From Stictocephala bisonia (lineage: Eukaryota > Arthropoda > Insecta > Hemiptera > Membracidae): a stretch of 64,000 nucleotides of DNA. Under the pieces are notes generated by a model, which saw nothing but the letters and a program-made list of their open reading frames with translations, was not told the DNA's origin and made no database searches. Below are positions 11,900 to 26,059 of this stretch, piece after piece. The stretch covers positions 2,276,521 to 2,340,520 of the forward strand of contig JAQJVL010000104.1 in NCBI GenBank assembly GCA_035578905.1, written 5' to 3'. The translations under genes were made by a program, and so were the position numbers. The number at the start of each line of letters is the position of its first letter. Position 1 is the first letter of the stretch.

Positions 11900-12930
11900 A
11901 ATTTTTTATTAGAAGTGTGGAGAAAAGAAACAATCCCCAATAAGGGGAACAAAGCACTAAAAACACCTATTTTCAAAAGGGGAAAAGGGACAGATTGCAA
12001 AAATTATAAGGTTTTTTTCTATTCTAATTTTCACAAAATAAAGTACTATAAAAAATCCCCCCTTAAAAGAACTGAAAGATATAAAGAAAAAAATATTAAA
12101 GACTCCCAAACGGTTTTGGCAAGGTCGCTCAAACTATAGCCCAAATTTTTTTTGGTCGCTCTAATTTTGCCAAAAAACAATCTCTCTAAAAATATTGGAT
12201 TTAAAAGGATGTTCCCTTATTATTTATAGATTTTCAAAAAGCGTATGACGCAAAAATTTGGGATGAAAATGATAAAAAAAATGAAAAAGGTTTTGCATCC
12301 CAGTAAGCAAAAAATTTCCACAAAATTATTATAAATCAAAGTGTAAAGTGAAGGTAAATGGAGAATAACAGGGGAAACTTTGAAGTTAATACAGGATTTT
12401 TTCGTCAAGGTGTTTGGGATATCCCCCAACTTTTTAAAACCTAGTTTTAGAAATAAAACCCCGGGAAACAAAAAAATTTAAAGCGGGGAAACTATTTTGG
12501 GAATAAAAAGGAAAATGTATTAGCTTTTCCGGATGACGTTGCTCTTCTTCCCCTGAAATTTAGAACAACGGGAAAATTTACAAAAGTGCTCTTTCAAAAA
12601 CCCAGAAAGGGGTTTAAAAAAAAACCCAGGATAAGCCCAAAATATATGCAATAACCAAAAACCCAGGGAAAATAAATACAAAAATTAAAGGGGACAATTT
12701 GGGAATTTGAAAAAGTCGAAGATTTTTAAATACCTTGGGCATAAACCCTAGCACAAAACAAAAAGAAAAAACAAAATTAAAAAAATAGACTAGCCCTTAC
12801 CCCTCTAAACCTTTTGGGGCAGTAGAAAAATTTTACTTAAACCAAAATATTGTCTGGGAAAACTAAGATCAAAATCTACCAAACACTAGTCCCCCCTGTG
12901 TTACTTTTGGGGGAAACATGGTCCACTGAC
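11900..12930 (+). pseudogene. LINE reverse transcriptase in degraded sequence
   Basis: Frame-hopping along the + strand recovers non-LTR RT landmarks in the right order. They are PIFKRGKGTDCKNYK (about 11960), DFQKAYD (about 12230), CKVKVNGE...FEVNTGFRQG (about 12340-12400), VLAFPDDVALL (about 12520, the FADD box), FEKVEDF.Y.LG (about 12700) and KTKIKIYQTLV.P.LL.GE.W (about 12860-12920). This set is typical of the RTE/R4-like group. The ORF is shattered by indels that I attribute mainly to sequence quality, so whether the element itself is intact cannot be judged. Confidence 0.7.
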
Positions 12931-12949
12931 AAAGGAAATAGAAGAAGCT

Positions 12950-15900
12950 TTTTGTATTTGAAAATAGAGATTAAAAAAGGGGTTTGGGCCAGAAAATGCA
13001 AAGGAATGTAGGGAAAAAAAAAACGGAATTAAGAGAAATAACACTCACCCAATAATACATTATAAAAAAGAAAGAAAGATTTAAGGGGGGCGGCCCCCAA
13101 ATTTTTGGAGGCGAGAAAAAACCTCCATTATTAATTATATTGAACGATCGAACCCAGACGTAAAAAACCCCCTTTGGGCGGGCCAAAACCCTTAGGGAGA
13201 ATCCGGGTCCTAAAAGGCCAAAAACCAACGGGGTTTCAAGGGCCACGGGGGAAAAGGAAAGGGTAATAAATACCTGACGTGAGCAATAAAAGTAAACTGT
13301 ATTGAGGGCACAGTTTTTAAGATCCTTAAATTTAAATAATTAAAAGGCAACTATTAATTATAAATTTAAAATTTAAAAAAATTTTATTGACATCAAAAAA
13401 ACTTTTGTTTAAAACCCCCAAAAATAAAAAAAATTACAAAAAATTTGGGGAAATAAATACCCAAAAAGTGTTTTAAAATTTTTTCTCTTCTGATACCCCC
13501 ACGGAAAACCAACGGCGCCAGGGCCGTCATTTTTTGGGCCTATCCACCCTTCAAAATATTTTTTCCCACAAAAATAATAGGCCCTTAAACCCGGGCCTTT
13601 GAATTTAAACCTTAAAATTTATCCATATCTCGATCTTCGACCTCGGGTGGTGCGAGTTGAAATTTTGCAACATAAAATATTTGGGGCCACCTTTTGCCAG
13701 GTTTGAGCTTACATCTTTGGGAACTTTTTTTTCCGGGCGGTTGAAAGCAAAGAAAGGTTTGTTTCCTTGAATACTTCGGGTTTTCCCTTTTTGCCCATCA
13801 CGCAATTCAAGTTTTAAAACCCCTGGTAAAAGTAAAAATTTTTTGGCTTCAACAAAAAAATTTGGGTTTTGCGGGGGGGGGGGGGGGGGGGGCAAGATAG
13901 GGTTTCTTTAAAACATTAAAAAAAATTTACCCCTTTTTTGAAACAGTAAATTCTTTGCGCCATGGCCCTGTTTCCCCCAAAACAATCCCCAAATTTTCCC
14001 AATATTTTGGGAAAGCACCCAAAAATAAACTTTCAAAAAATTTTGGTTTATATCAAAAAAAAAATTTTTAAAGGCGTCGAACCATGTAAAAAAACGGTTT
14101 TTTAGCCCTTAAAAGAAATATTTTTGGATGTCGGCCCCTTCCAAGTCCATTCTGATGGAACCTGGGAATTTTTATACAATTTGCCCTATTCAATATTATC
14201 CTTCCAAACTTAGCGGGTTTTCAAACCCTGGTTTTTTTTTCTTTTATTTTTAATTTAAATTTCCCTTTTGGTTTTTCCTCTTTTTTAAATTTTAATTTAT
14301 TTTTTTTTAACCCCCAATTTTGGTTCATTCATTTATGCCTTCTTGTTTTTGTAGCCTTAGCGCCTCATTTAACCTTGCCTGTACCAGGGGGGCTGACACC
14401 CGTCTGCAAATACCCAAAATTTTTTAACCATCGATATAAAATCAGAAACATTCACATACAGAAAAATCCCAGGATGGGCCCCAAAGTTCGACCTTTGGGT
14501 CCCCCTGTGTTAACTGAAGTTGAAATGACAGAACGTTTAATGACCCCAAAACCATCCTGTCCTGAGTTTTAAACTAAAAATTTGCTTCCGGGCACTCAAA
14601 ATATGGGGCATCCACCTTGAGATTCTTTTTTTATCCCCCATCGCCCTTCAACTTATTAGAAGTTTCCCAGGGAAATCAAGTAAACCCCCGCCTTGGCATG
14701 TCAAAAAAAAATACACAACGGGTCCCAACAAAATCAAATTTTCATACAAATTTATTAACAATAAAAAAAGCATAAATTTTTCCACATATTTCCCCTAAAG
14801 GGCCATTTTGCTTTTTCTTTTAATTTGGGGTTCTTCCCTTTTCCAAAAGGGAAAATCTTTTTTAAAAATTCAACCCCCAAAAAAACTTCAGAATAAAACT
14901 TGAACGGCCCGGGCCTTTAAATTTTTTTCCCAAGCCCTTTTTCACCTGCTTGTAATTTTTCAACCTTTGAATTTTTTTATCTGGGCCCCCCGGGAAAACC
15001 CCTTCCCTCAAAAGATTTATTTTTTAAAAATGACAATTGGCTTAGCTTAGCAAATTGGGCAATACAAAAAAAATACGAAAATACATTGTAAACAAAAACT
15101 TTTTAAAAAAAAAATCATTTTTATCACCACAACATATCTATCTTTCAAAACCCCCTTTTAATTTCCCCCTTTTCAACCCTCGGTTTTCCAAAACCCCTTT
15201 AACTTTTTTTAAACATTCTTTTTAAAAAAATTTTAGGGGGCCTCTTTACTGCTTGTGGGTACTGTAAATACAGATCAAGAGAAAAAAAAGTAATTTTGGT
15301 GCCCAAAATTAAAAATGTTTTTAAAAACCAAATTTTAAAGGGAAAACAAAAAAAATGAAAATCGGGAAATTTTTATTATTTAAAAAAGAAAAAAAAAAAA
15401 ACCAAAAATTTTATGAAAAAATATGGGTAAAAACAAATTTTATGAAATAACTTTAAATGAAAATTTAATAAAAAATCCTCTAAAGCCCCTCTCGTTTTGA
15501 AAAGGGTTAAAGTAATTTACCGCCACCTATCCACCTAATAATTTTTAACCCTACTATTTTTTTTTTTTGTAAAAAATTAATTTGTTAAGCATTGATTTGT
15601 GTGAAGTGTAATTTGCTCGTAAAATAAAAAAAAATTTTATAAGTATTGTTTTTTTACAATAACAAAAATTTTTTATCAAAAAAATTCAATGATATATCAA
15701 AAAAAAAGAAATTTTAAAACTTTTATCCTTTTTATCACATTTTTTAATTCTCAATGTTCTCATTTTTCAGTTTTTTTTTTTCCCCAACTGCTTTTACCAC
15801 CTCATTTGTATACTCTTTAAACAATTTTTCAAAATTTTCCCAAGAAAAATTTTTAAAACCAAAAGCTTTTAAATTTCATTTGATATCAAATAAAAAAATT

Positions 15901-18900
15901 GTTTAGGAAATAAGAGGGGGAAAAAATTTTAAATTTAAAAAAATTACTCCTTGTAACAATAAACCAAAAATGCCCAGAGTCTAATAAAAGGACGTTTTTG
16001 TAAAAATTAACAAGTTTTTTTAAAATTAAATGCATCATGCCCAATTTTATAAAAATTATTTTTTTAAAAACCCAGGTTTTTTTTTAAGTACAAAAACCTT
16101 GACCCACTTAAACCCCCTTTATAAATAAATGATTTTTAAATAAGAAAAAATATTTTTAAATGCTATCAAGAACTAAAAAAATTAAAAAAAAATTTCCCTT
16201 TTTTTGAGGCATTTTTTCTTCAAAAATTTAAAATTTTAAATTCCCCGAAAACCCCAGAAGGGGGGGGGTTTTATATTTTCCAAATTAAAAAGAAAATTTT
16301 TAATTTAAAAAAACTTTTGGGGATCAATTTTAAATTTCTTCGAAATTTTCAGGGTTTTTATGTAGCAAAATTATTAAAAAAAATTTTAAATTTAAATTTT
16401 GGGAAAAAAAAAACCCAAACCAACAAATATTTGTTTCCCCCAAGACAAAAGTTTTAAATTTGTTTGTCATCCCCCATTAAATAACCGTATTTTCTGAAAA
16501 GGGATAATTTTTTTAAGTCCAGCTTGGGGGCAATTAATTTCTCTAGACCTTTTTTCCCCTTTTGGGTTTACCAAACTCAACCTAGGCTTACAAAAAGGGA
16601 TTTTCTTTCAACTCCTCATGGTCGCCCCCGAAAAGGGGAAAGGTCACTAATGGCATCAAAAAGAATTTTTGAAACCATGATAAAGTGCAAATTTCATTTT
16701 TCCCAATGAAAAAAATATAACAGTTTAAAGCGATTTAAAATTTTTTTTTACCTTGTATCCCACGCTATGACTTTTCCGGGCCCTTTGGGATGCTTTTCCC
16801 AGCTCTCTTTCTTTGGGGCGACACACCTTTTAAACCTAGATCCACAATGGGTTTTTTGGTAAAACACAAAGGTCCATTACATATACTCTGGATTTTTAAC
16901 TGAGTTTTGTCACCCTAAAAATAAAACTCAGCACTCAAAACGTCGAAAACATTTCTTTATTTCAACAAGCAATCGGGCCAGGTTCCCCCCGGGTTTTACA
17001 AAAATGAAAATTTTTTTTTGGGCCCTAACGAAGGGTTTATATCAAACTTTTTTTCCACTTTTTCCCACTTAACGATTATCCCCCCAAACCACAATGGGGG
17101 TATATTTTTGTTTGAAGGAAAGGGCCGGGATCACTGAAGTAATTTTTTTGTGAAGGGTGTGCGCTCTACCACCTTTTTGTAAATTTTTATTTCCTGAACC
17201 TATACACACCTTTAAATTTAAAAGACAGGTTTGGGAAACTCATTTTAACCTTTTAAAATTTTAATTTTTCATTTTATTTTTGGGCATTGTTACTTTTTGG
17301 GCAAAGAAAAAAATTTGACAATGTGGACCCCCCGCAGAAAAAAAAAAGGGTTTTCGATTTTTTTAAATGTTAAACACGGGCTTTAAATGGCTCAAAGGGT
17401 TTTTAAATCAAAGCCCAAATTATGGGGATTTTTAAAAAAAATTTCGTTAAACCCCCCACTTTTTCCCCCACCTAACCTTTAAAAGGGGTTTTTTGGGAAA
17501 CCCTTAACATCCCATCCCTTTTTTTTTTTTATAAATTTTTTTACACTTCCCAACTACAAACTGTCGTATCTTTCTCTCCATTACAACACAGGGTTTAAAA
17601 AAGCAACACAATGAAAAAACAACCAAAACCCAAAAAAATTTCAAATTCAAAATTGACATTTTTAAAGACAAAAGGGATCAGGAATTTGATGAACATGGGT
17701 TCCTCTTTCTTTGAACTTAAAGGGGAAGGGCCACAATTTATTTTCCATCTATTTTAAAAGGGAAATGTATACGAGATTTGTTTTTCCTTTTAAAACTTTT
17801 TTTTTGGGCCTTTTTTAATAAAAAAAAATTTTTAAAATTTCCCAAAATTTTAAATTTTTTTTATTTTTAAGGATACCACTACATGCATGTGTCCCAAAAC
17901 CTTTTACTTGCTACACCTTTTCCCTCACTAAAGAAATTTTTTGGTAATTTTTCTTCATATTCCACCCTTTAAATTGTTAAATACACTTTTTAAAAAATTT
18001 AACCTAATGTAAAATTGCACCATCAAAACTTTTTTTTTTGGGTGGGGCGACAAAAATTTACGGGGTTTTTGGGATTTTTATTACGGCCTTATTTACTTTT
18101 TGGAGAAAAACGTTGAAAAAATTTCCTTTTCTTAGTATATATCAATACCCAAAAAAGAAGGGTTAACCAAGATTCATGGTCCAAATTTTTAGGTTTTGAG
18201 AATTTGTGATAAGCCCTGTTATTTGGTTTTAATAAAAATTATTAAAAATTATTCCCACCACAAAAATTTTTGGAAAACATTTTTTTTTGTAAAAGACAAT
18301 TTTTTATTTTTTAAAAATTTTCCTTTCAAATTTTCACACTCAGCTTTTTGAAAAAAAACCCCCACTGTAATCCCTGACAAATTTTAAAAAATTTAACAGT
18401 TTTAAATTATTGATTTTCTACTGAAAAGGAAATTTTTAGTTGCCCAACCCCAATCAAATAAAAAAGTATAAAAAAATTAATTACATTAAAATTTTATTTT
18501 GGGGGTTCTTTACAAATTTGCAATTTTTTATTTTTATTTTCTTAAATACATTCAAAATAAAGCCTACTAAATTTACTTTATTTTTTTTTCCTTTTTCAGG
18601 GGGCTAAATCTTTTCCCTATGTTTATTTTTTTGGGTTTTTTTACTCAAGTGTGTAAAAAATCAGGCCAAACCAATTATAAAAAATTTTCCAGGAATCCTA
18701 TTTTTATATTTAAAAAAGAAAACAAAAACGTTTAAAAAAAATACCTAATTTTTTTAAATTTTTAATTTTTTTAGAAATTTAACTTAGTTTGGGATTTTTA
18801 GGGCGGCACTGATTTAAACAAAAAAAAATTGTCAATAAAAAAAAATTTTAAATTTACAAATATTACCCGTATACCTTTTAATAAAAAAAGATGTACAAAA

Positions 18901-20440
18901 ATATTAAAGCCCATTAGCATTATTTTTGGACTGCTCATCCATACAGGGGGGACTTTTGGCATTTGGGACTACAGAAGACCAAAACAAGATGATACATAGT
19001 GAGGGATTTCCCCCGGGCCCGGCGGGCCCCCCCGGCCAGCTACATTTAGGAACCGCACTTGGCGGGTTTTTTTATTTTCGATAAAAAACCGTTTTTCGCT
19101 TTAATTTTTAAGTATTGCGGGGGGACTTACTGCCCCATATTCTGTGCTGGTAGTCACAAAATTTTCTATCACTATATCCTTCTGATAAAAAACGTATACA
19201 AAATTAAAATTTTTAAACTTTTATATTTTTTGGAAAAAAAAAACATTTTTAAAAAAACCCAAAAGGGCGCTCGGGAAGTAAATGAGGCCCATTCGGATGA
19301 TTTAAATGTGAATTTAAAATTCCTCTTAGCCAAAAAAATAAATATGAAAAAATTATTTTAAAAAATTCTGAAGCACCCCTTTTAACAATCTTTGTTTTAA
19401 ATAGTTTTTAATTAGCATAAAAAATACGTTTTTTTTGGTACATATACTTTAAAATAAAGGGCACACAAAAAAAATTAAATTACAAATGGGCACAAAATGC
19501 ACAAATATATTACAAAAAAGGGCAAAATACACAAATATTTGGGGTTTCGTTTTTCGGAATCACCTCTTTTTTTCCCAAAACCCAAGGGGAATTCACAAAA
19601 AATTTCACCATAAAAAATTTGGCTTTTTGGGTACTTGTATTTTAATTTTTTTTCCCTATTTTGTAATTAATTTGTTTGGTAACGTTTTACTTTTCTGAAT
19701 TCTATTCTAAAGCATCATTTTTCAATAACATTTTTCTAAAAACCCCCCTTTTTATTTTATTTTTTTTTTTCTAGTTTGAAAACCCCTTTGAATAAACAAA
19801 ATACAAAATGCTGAAACCAGTTCACTAACGTGAAAAGGGAAAATACAGAACCTTATTTTTCAGTTTTTTTACGGGCATTGCGGTTTGCTCGGTTTAAAAT
19901 TTTTTTTTCTCAACTTTTTGGGTGACTCAAAGCTTTTCCCAGTAATTTATCAATTAATTTTTTTAAATTTTGGAAAAAACAAATTTAAGATTTATTTTTT
20001 TAAAATTTATAAACATTTTTTTAAATATATAAAATAAATTCAAATCAAAAGCCCATAGCTAAAGGCCCCGAAGTTTTAAAGAAAAGGAAACGTGGGTTTG
20101 ATATTTTGTCAAATAATAGGGGCCTTTAAAGCTGCCCCCTTCGGTTAAACCATCAAATCGGGCCCCATCAAACCCGGCCCTAATGAAATCTCATCATTAG
20201 CGGGGAAATTTAAAAAACAAAGTAAAACAACCTGCGGTAAATGCCCTAAATTTTAAAAATTTCAAAAATTAACATTTATTTTCCAAATCAAAAAAATTAA
20301 GCTTTTAATTTAAGCGTCAGATCATTGAAATTTTTTAAATAAGTCAAGACCCAAAAAGTTTTTTTTACATAGAAAACAAAATTTAAATATTTTATTTTAA
20401 CCTTAAATTTGCGGGGCCTGTAAATTTATAATAAACCTCT
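12950..20440. other. Degraded block, middle part: no gene recognised
   Basis: Homopolymer-rich sequence including a 20-base G run at 13873-13892. A few higher-complexity islands (about 13500-13820, 14330-14560, 16740-17170) look like remnants of ordinary sequence, but I could not assign any of them. Confidence 0.45.
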
Positions 20441-20449
20441 CATCCAGTT

Positions 20450-22300
20450 TCACTTTTTACTTACTTTCTCCCATGGCCATCGATCCCAAAAGGGATTTGG
20501 GCCCTCACCAAAAAGGGCTCTCTCCAACTTTCCTTTTTTTATCCTCCCCCAAAGGGGGTTCCAAGGCTGGGGTTTCTTCTTAACCCCATCCCACCATTTT
20601 CCTTTTTGGCCCAAACCTAGAGCCCTTTTTCCCCCTTTTGGTTTTCCCAATCCATTTCCTTCATAGCCCCCCTTTTCTCTACACCATACATCCTCCCATC
20701 TCAACCCTTCTTGATCTTGGGGGTTTGCTATTTTTGTCACAGCATTTTTCGGCTGTCTTATCTCTTTTATCTTGCGCCCCCATTCCCTTTTTCCAATTTT
20801 GGGACCAAATATTTTTCTTGGGACCCCAAATTTTCAAACAATGAGTTTTTTTCTTTTCTTTTTTTTTTAATTTTCCGGGGTTTCGCCCCATATAAAAGTA
20901 CGGCCTTTTTAAACGTTTGATATATTCTATTTTTTTTTCGCATGTCTTTAAATTTGACAAAAGATCTATTGCAACATACATCATCTGTTGGCATTTTTAA
21001 ATTCGTTTACAATTTCAATTCCTCACTATTTTTATTATATTAGTACTCCCAAAGATATTTTTAAACTGCTCCACCTTTTAAAAAGCAATGCCCCCTTCTA
21101 TATTTTTTTCCCTGAAAGCGGGTGGCTACCTCTTTCAAATTTGCATGTATTTGGTCTTCTCATCATTTTTTCTTAACCCATGCATCCGTCTCTTAAATTA
21201 AAATTTTTGGGTTGGGTTTTCTTCAAGGTCTTCTTTTTTTCCCATTTAAAAATAGTTACATCGGGGCAATGCAAATTTTTAAAATTTTACATCATAATGT
21301 TACCCCTAATTTTTATTCAAATTTTTTGAAGGGCATCTTCTAGGGGCTATTTTTAAACAGCAAAGGTGAAAGCCCGTCACCTTTTTTCAAAACTCCTGTT
21401 ATTACTTCAAAAGCACAAAAATTTCACCCTCAATTCTGACTTCACACTAGACCCTTTTGACTATCAAAAATTTGCTAAAATTAATAATTTTTTTTTGGGA
21501 TACCAAATTTTTCCTCTTTTTTCCCTATTTTCTTCCATTGAGGCTATCATATGCTTTTTGAGAAAAACGATAAAAAAGTCCATGGAAATTTGCATCGAAT
21601 TCCCCAAAATTTCCAATGACTGATTTCAAAATAAAATTTGAACCAAAGGTTTTAACCCCCCTTTTTTTAAAAACCCCCTTGGTGGGCCCCTATTATTGTG
21701 TCGATTAATTCTTCTAATCGGGCGCCCGAATTTTTTTGAAAGAGCTTTATAAGCAGTACTTTGCAGTGATATGGCCCCCCTGTAGTTTTCCCCACTGCTC
21801 TTTTTTCCCCCCTTTCTTGTAAATGGGTAATATTTTTCGCCCTTTCCCTTTCCCGCCCTTATGTATCCCTTTTTTCCCGCCATATTTTTTTTAAAATTTG
21901 TCCCCTGGAGCTTTTCCCCATATTTCTTTTTCCCCCTTTTTCAAATAATTCAGATGGGAAAACCCCTCGCTCCTGGGGGTTGTTGTTTTTTTTAGTTCTT
22001 TTAAATTTCCTTTTTCACTTCTGCTATTGTGGGGGTCTTCCTTCCCATGGTTCTTCATTCTGGTAAATTTTCCCTTCCTCCTCATTGAGAGTATCCTTCG
22101 CATTTAGAATCTTTGGGAATACTCCCGCCACCTTTTAATACTGACTCTTCGTTTATTTTTTGGCCCCTTAAATTTTTTAATTTCCCAAAAAAGGGTTTTG
22201 GGGGGTATCCTTTTCTAAATGCTTTATTTCCTTTTTTTAAAACCTTTTGAAATTTTTTGCCTTTGCTCATTTTCGGGTTTTTTTATGGATTTTTTATATA
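20450..22300 (-). pseudogene. LINE ORF fragment in degraded sequence
   Basis: The minus strand near 21850-21660 reads a LINE RT box: GENYRGAISLQSTAYKALSK followed by a broken GGFRKG.S-like stretch (normally NYRGISLxxxxYKxLS...QGGFRKGRS). Near 20600-20450 a KWWDGVKK...RALF...W-rich tail resembles the R-P-x-x-RW-D-x-V-K-x-D-L end of RTE-like ORFs. The region between is unreadable because of homopolymer indels. The assignment rests on two motifs in consistent order and strand. Confidence 0.55.
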
Positions 22301-23900
22301 TTTTCTTTCTTCTTCTCAAAAACCCCTTTTAGCTCCCTTTTTTTTGCCTCATTAAAAAACGCCCCCGGCTCGTTATAAAAAAATTTTTTTTCTTGTCCAT
22401 ATTCCCTTTTTTTTTTTATTTCTGTCCTCGTCATTTCCACTTCTTCTCAAACCAGGGGTTTTTTTTTGGTTTTTTTTTCTTTTTCCACAAACTTCTTTTG
22501 CGAGTCCATTGTAGAAATTTTTTTTAAAATCTTTTTCCCAAAATTTGTCCAAGTCTTTTTGGGGTTTTTTTTATTTTGGGGCGTTTTAATCATTTAGTTT
22601 CTTGAAATCGATTTTTTTTAAGAAAAAAGAAAGTTTTTTTTTTATTTTTTTCCGGGGGAAACTTTTCTTCTGCTATACATCATCAAACCCCTTCGTTTTC
22701 GCTTCTAATGAATCTTTGCATTTTTTTTCAAACCCGCAAAAAAGGTGATCAGAACCCACAATCACTTCTCTGACACTTCAATAAGTGATAATGCTTTTAT
22801 TTTTGTTTTTCTAATAACATAATTTGATTTGATTTTTTGTCCTGCCCTCGGGGATATCCTTTTTCCTTATGTATATTTTTTTTTCTTAAGAAGGTACTTC
22901 ATAATCCCGAATTTTCTTCTGCAAAACTACAAAGTCTCTCTCCCCTTGTTGTTTTATGTTGTGGGGGCTCTCTTTTTCCCCGCTACATCCTTTCCACACC
23001 CAAACCCCCTTACCTATTTTAACAAAACGCATCCCCCCGTGCCATCTTGGAAACATATTTGGTAACTTGTTTACCTCATTTTCCCCCATGTCATAGAAAG
23101 TAGTTCTTTTTTTCCCTTCCCCCGCTTTTCCCGGGTTTGGGGGGTAAAAAAATTTTTCACAGATAAAATTCTTAAATTTAAAACCCCTTTAAATTTTAAT
23201 ATTGCCATACGTTTTGTTCCCAAAAAGGGTGAAACTATCACAGAGCTCTATCTTTTTTTTTTACTGCAAAACCCCCCCCCTCCATAATATCGGGTTTTTT
23301 TCACATCCCTGTTGAAAATCACAAATCTTTGGGGTTTATTTTTTCCCTTGCTAGGGCCTTTTATTTCTTGTGTGCACAGGGCCATTTTTTACTTGGTTTT
23401 TAAATCTTAGAGAAATTTTGCTTGCTCCAGGGGCCGCCATGTTCTTACATTCCAGGGGGCCCAAACTCATTGTCCTTTTGGGGTCCTTTTTTTATTCCTA
23501 AAACCTTTTTATCCAGGCATTTTGTTGGGGATACGAAACCCATTTTTTTCCAGGGGGTTGGGCAGCCCCAAACCCCCAAACCCCCAACCTGAGGGCCCGG
23601 GGGTTTTTTTTCGGGTTTCCCCTTTTCCAGGGCCAAACGGCTTTCCCCTACAGGGGTGTAAAATCCTAACCTTTACCTCGGGGTTACATCAAGTTTACCT
23701 TTTCCTAGCCTTTAGGTATCCAAACCCTAACGTACAAGGGATACAAAGGGATGCTTTTTTTAATGGCGGCACACCGCCCCTGACCAGCAAATCAGAAAGG
23801 GTTTTTGGGGTTTTTAAAGATTTTTTTGGCCCCGGGCCAAAGCCCCCCCCCGGGTACACCCCGTGATCTGCCGCCCCCCGGTCCCCGGGAAATGCCCTTT
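22300..23900. other. Degraded block: unassigned
   Basis: T/C-rich homopolymer sequence without recognisable coding content. Confidence 0.4.
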
Positions 23901-23929
23901 TTCGGGTTTTCCCCCTTTTTCACAGCCCG

Positions 23930-24020
23930 TCCACCATATCTTATGGAGCCCCCACCGCACCGCGACCCGCCAAAACTGAGGCTCGGTTTTCCCCATTTGG
24001 GGGACAGTTTCACCTAGTTA
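23930..24020. repeat. Dispersed repeat, copy 1
   Basis: A segment with CACCGCACCG, GGCTCGGTTTT and ACAGTTTCACC is repeated in altered form at about 26950-27015 in the same orientation (CACCGCACCCGCAAATAACGG, then GGCTCGGCTTT). It is probably the conserved end of a dispersed element; identity unknown. Confidence 0.4.
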
Positions 24021-24024
24021 CAGT

Positions 24025-26055
24025 AATTTTGAAATTTTTTTTCAATACAGTATTTTCTATTAATTTGTATTCAAGATAGGTTTTTGAATTCACTTTTAAA
24101 ATTTTTTACTTTGTCTTTTAAACAAACCATTTACCTTTTAGTGAAACAAACCCCCAAAAGGTTTACTTTTTCCAAATTTAAATGGGTCAAGGGAGCCCTG
24201 CCTGCCTATCAGTGGTTTTAGAAGGCACTTTTTTTGGGGAAAAATTAATTTTAAAAGGGCCCTTAGCCCAAAAAAACCCTTTTGGGGAACTAAAAACCCT
24301 TTTACCAAATGTAAAATGACTGGCTAAGGGTAAAGGAAAAATATCTGTTTATTAAACTGGATGTTTTATTATGTACCCTCCTGTTAAAAAAAACTTTTTA
24401 ATTATTTTGTTGTGATAAAGTAACTATTTTTGGGTATTCTATTTTTTAATATTTTTTATTTTCATAAAATTTAAGGTTTGTTTTTGAACAGAGGAACCCA
24501 AATCAAAAGTGGGTTTTTTTTTTTTTTTATGCTAAAATTTTTGGGGTTGTGAAAAAAGTAACTATTTGGGTAGTCTATTATTTAAATGTTTTAAATTTTT
24601 AAGATTGAAAGGTTTTGTTTTTTTGAACAAGGTTTCAACTTTAATATGCTTTTTTTTGTGCAATTTGGGTTTATTAAAACATAATTTAAAGGTTTTTAAA
24701 AACTTTTTTAATTTTTAACAAATTAAAATTTAATTTTAGCAAAATTTTTTTTTCCTTGCTGAAAAGTCATTTGGAAAAATTTGCTTACTGTTTTTGAAGG
24801 TCTAACCCCACAAGGGAAATTTTTATTTTTTGTTTGTAATTATTTATGGTTAAATTGGGAAAAAAATATAAAAAATTTTAATTTTTTAAAAAAAATTTGT
24901 CAACCAAAAAGGGAAACAAATTTCTAAATTTGAAATTTTTCTACCCGTGGTAAATTCGAAGGGCACTCGATTAAAAATACACTTATATATGTTACTCCCG
25001 GCCACTCTGATAAAAACAAAGGGGGGAAATTTTCAAAATAAAAGATGTTCCATTTTCAAAAGCAGAAAAAATTTTCTCCGAAGAGCTCCAATGGGAAAAA
25101 AAAAAGAGCCCTACCCTTTCCCGCAGGACGCAGGCCCCGTTTTCCCCTTAATGCGTTGTATCACACTATTTTTTGGGAAACAAGCAGAAGCAAAGAAAAA
25201 TGTACCAGGGAAAGATATTTTAAAGTTTATTTCCCGGGTTAGTACCCTTTCGTACAATTTGATGTCCCAATCCAATAGGATATTTGTTTCCCAAAATTTT
25301 TTTTTAAGTGAGGTCGCTACCACAGCCGGGGTTTCAAAGCAGCTGCTAGCACAATGGGCCACAAAACAGCGATAAAATTTTAAACACAAAATTTTCAAAG
25401 GGGGGGGGTAATGCATCGTGTGTATAAAATTAATGGTTTAATTTTAAAAACAAAAATAGAACACTTTTTTTTAAAAAACCCATAAAGCATTTACTAAAAA
25501 ATTTTTTCAAGCACCAAATTAATTTGATTTGATTCCCTATTTGGGTTTTTTTGCTTTACCCAAACCTTTGCTTTTTTTTCAAAAATTAAAAGGGGGAAAA
25601 AATGCTGAATTTCCCGACATCATGGGTTAAAGTGGGGGAAAGACACTATAAACCAAAATAAACAAATTTTTTGCTGTTTAAGAAAGTATTAGCAGATGAG
25701 ATATTCTCTTTTTTGGACCATCTGACTCAATACTAAACTTGAAACCCCTAGGCCATTTAAAGGGGACGCTAACTAGGAAGCCATTATCCTGTTCGATGGA
25801 AACGAGCATCACTCAGACCAAAAAAAACATATTTACATTCCAGAAAGGTTTTGGAGGTAAATATTTTTTTTCATATTTTGACCTTTCCTTTGAACAAAAA
25901 TAGTTGGGTCTCGCTGGATTTAATACATATATAACCAAAAACCACCACTCACCCCACTGACTGACTAAACACAAAATCAAAAAAAACCGAACATTCGTAT
26001 GAAACGGGGTACTACTTCCTCTAAAGGGATAGGTGCCCGCTAAAAACGGTTTTTA
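24025..26055. other. Degraded block: unassigned
   Basis: AT-rich runs. An open frame at 24947-25375 is a mosaic of low-complexity segments with no domain recognised. Confidence 0.4.
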
Positions 26056-26059
26056 AAAA

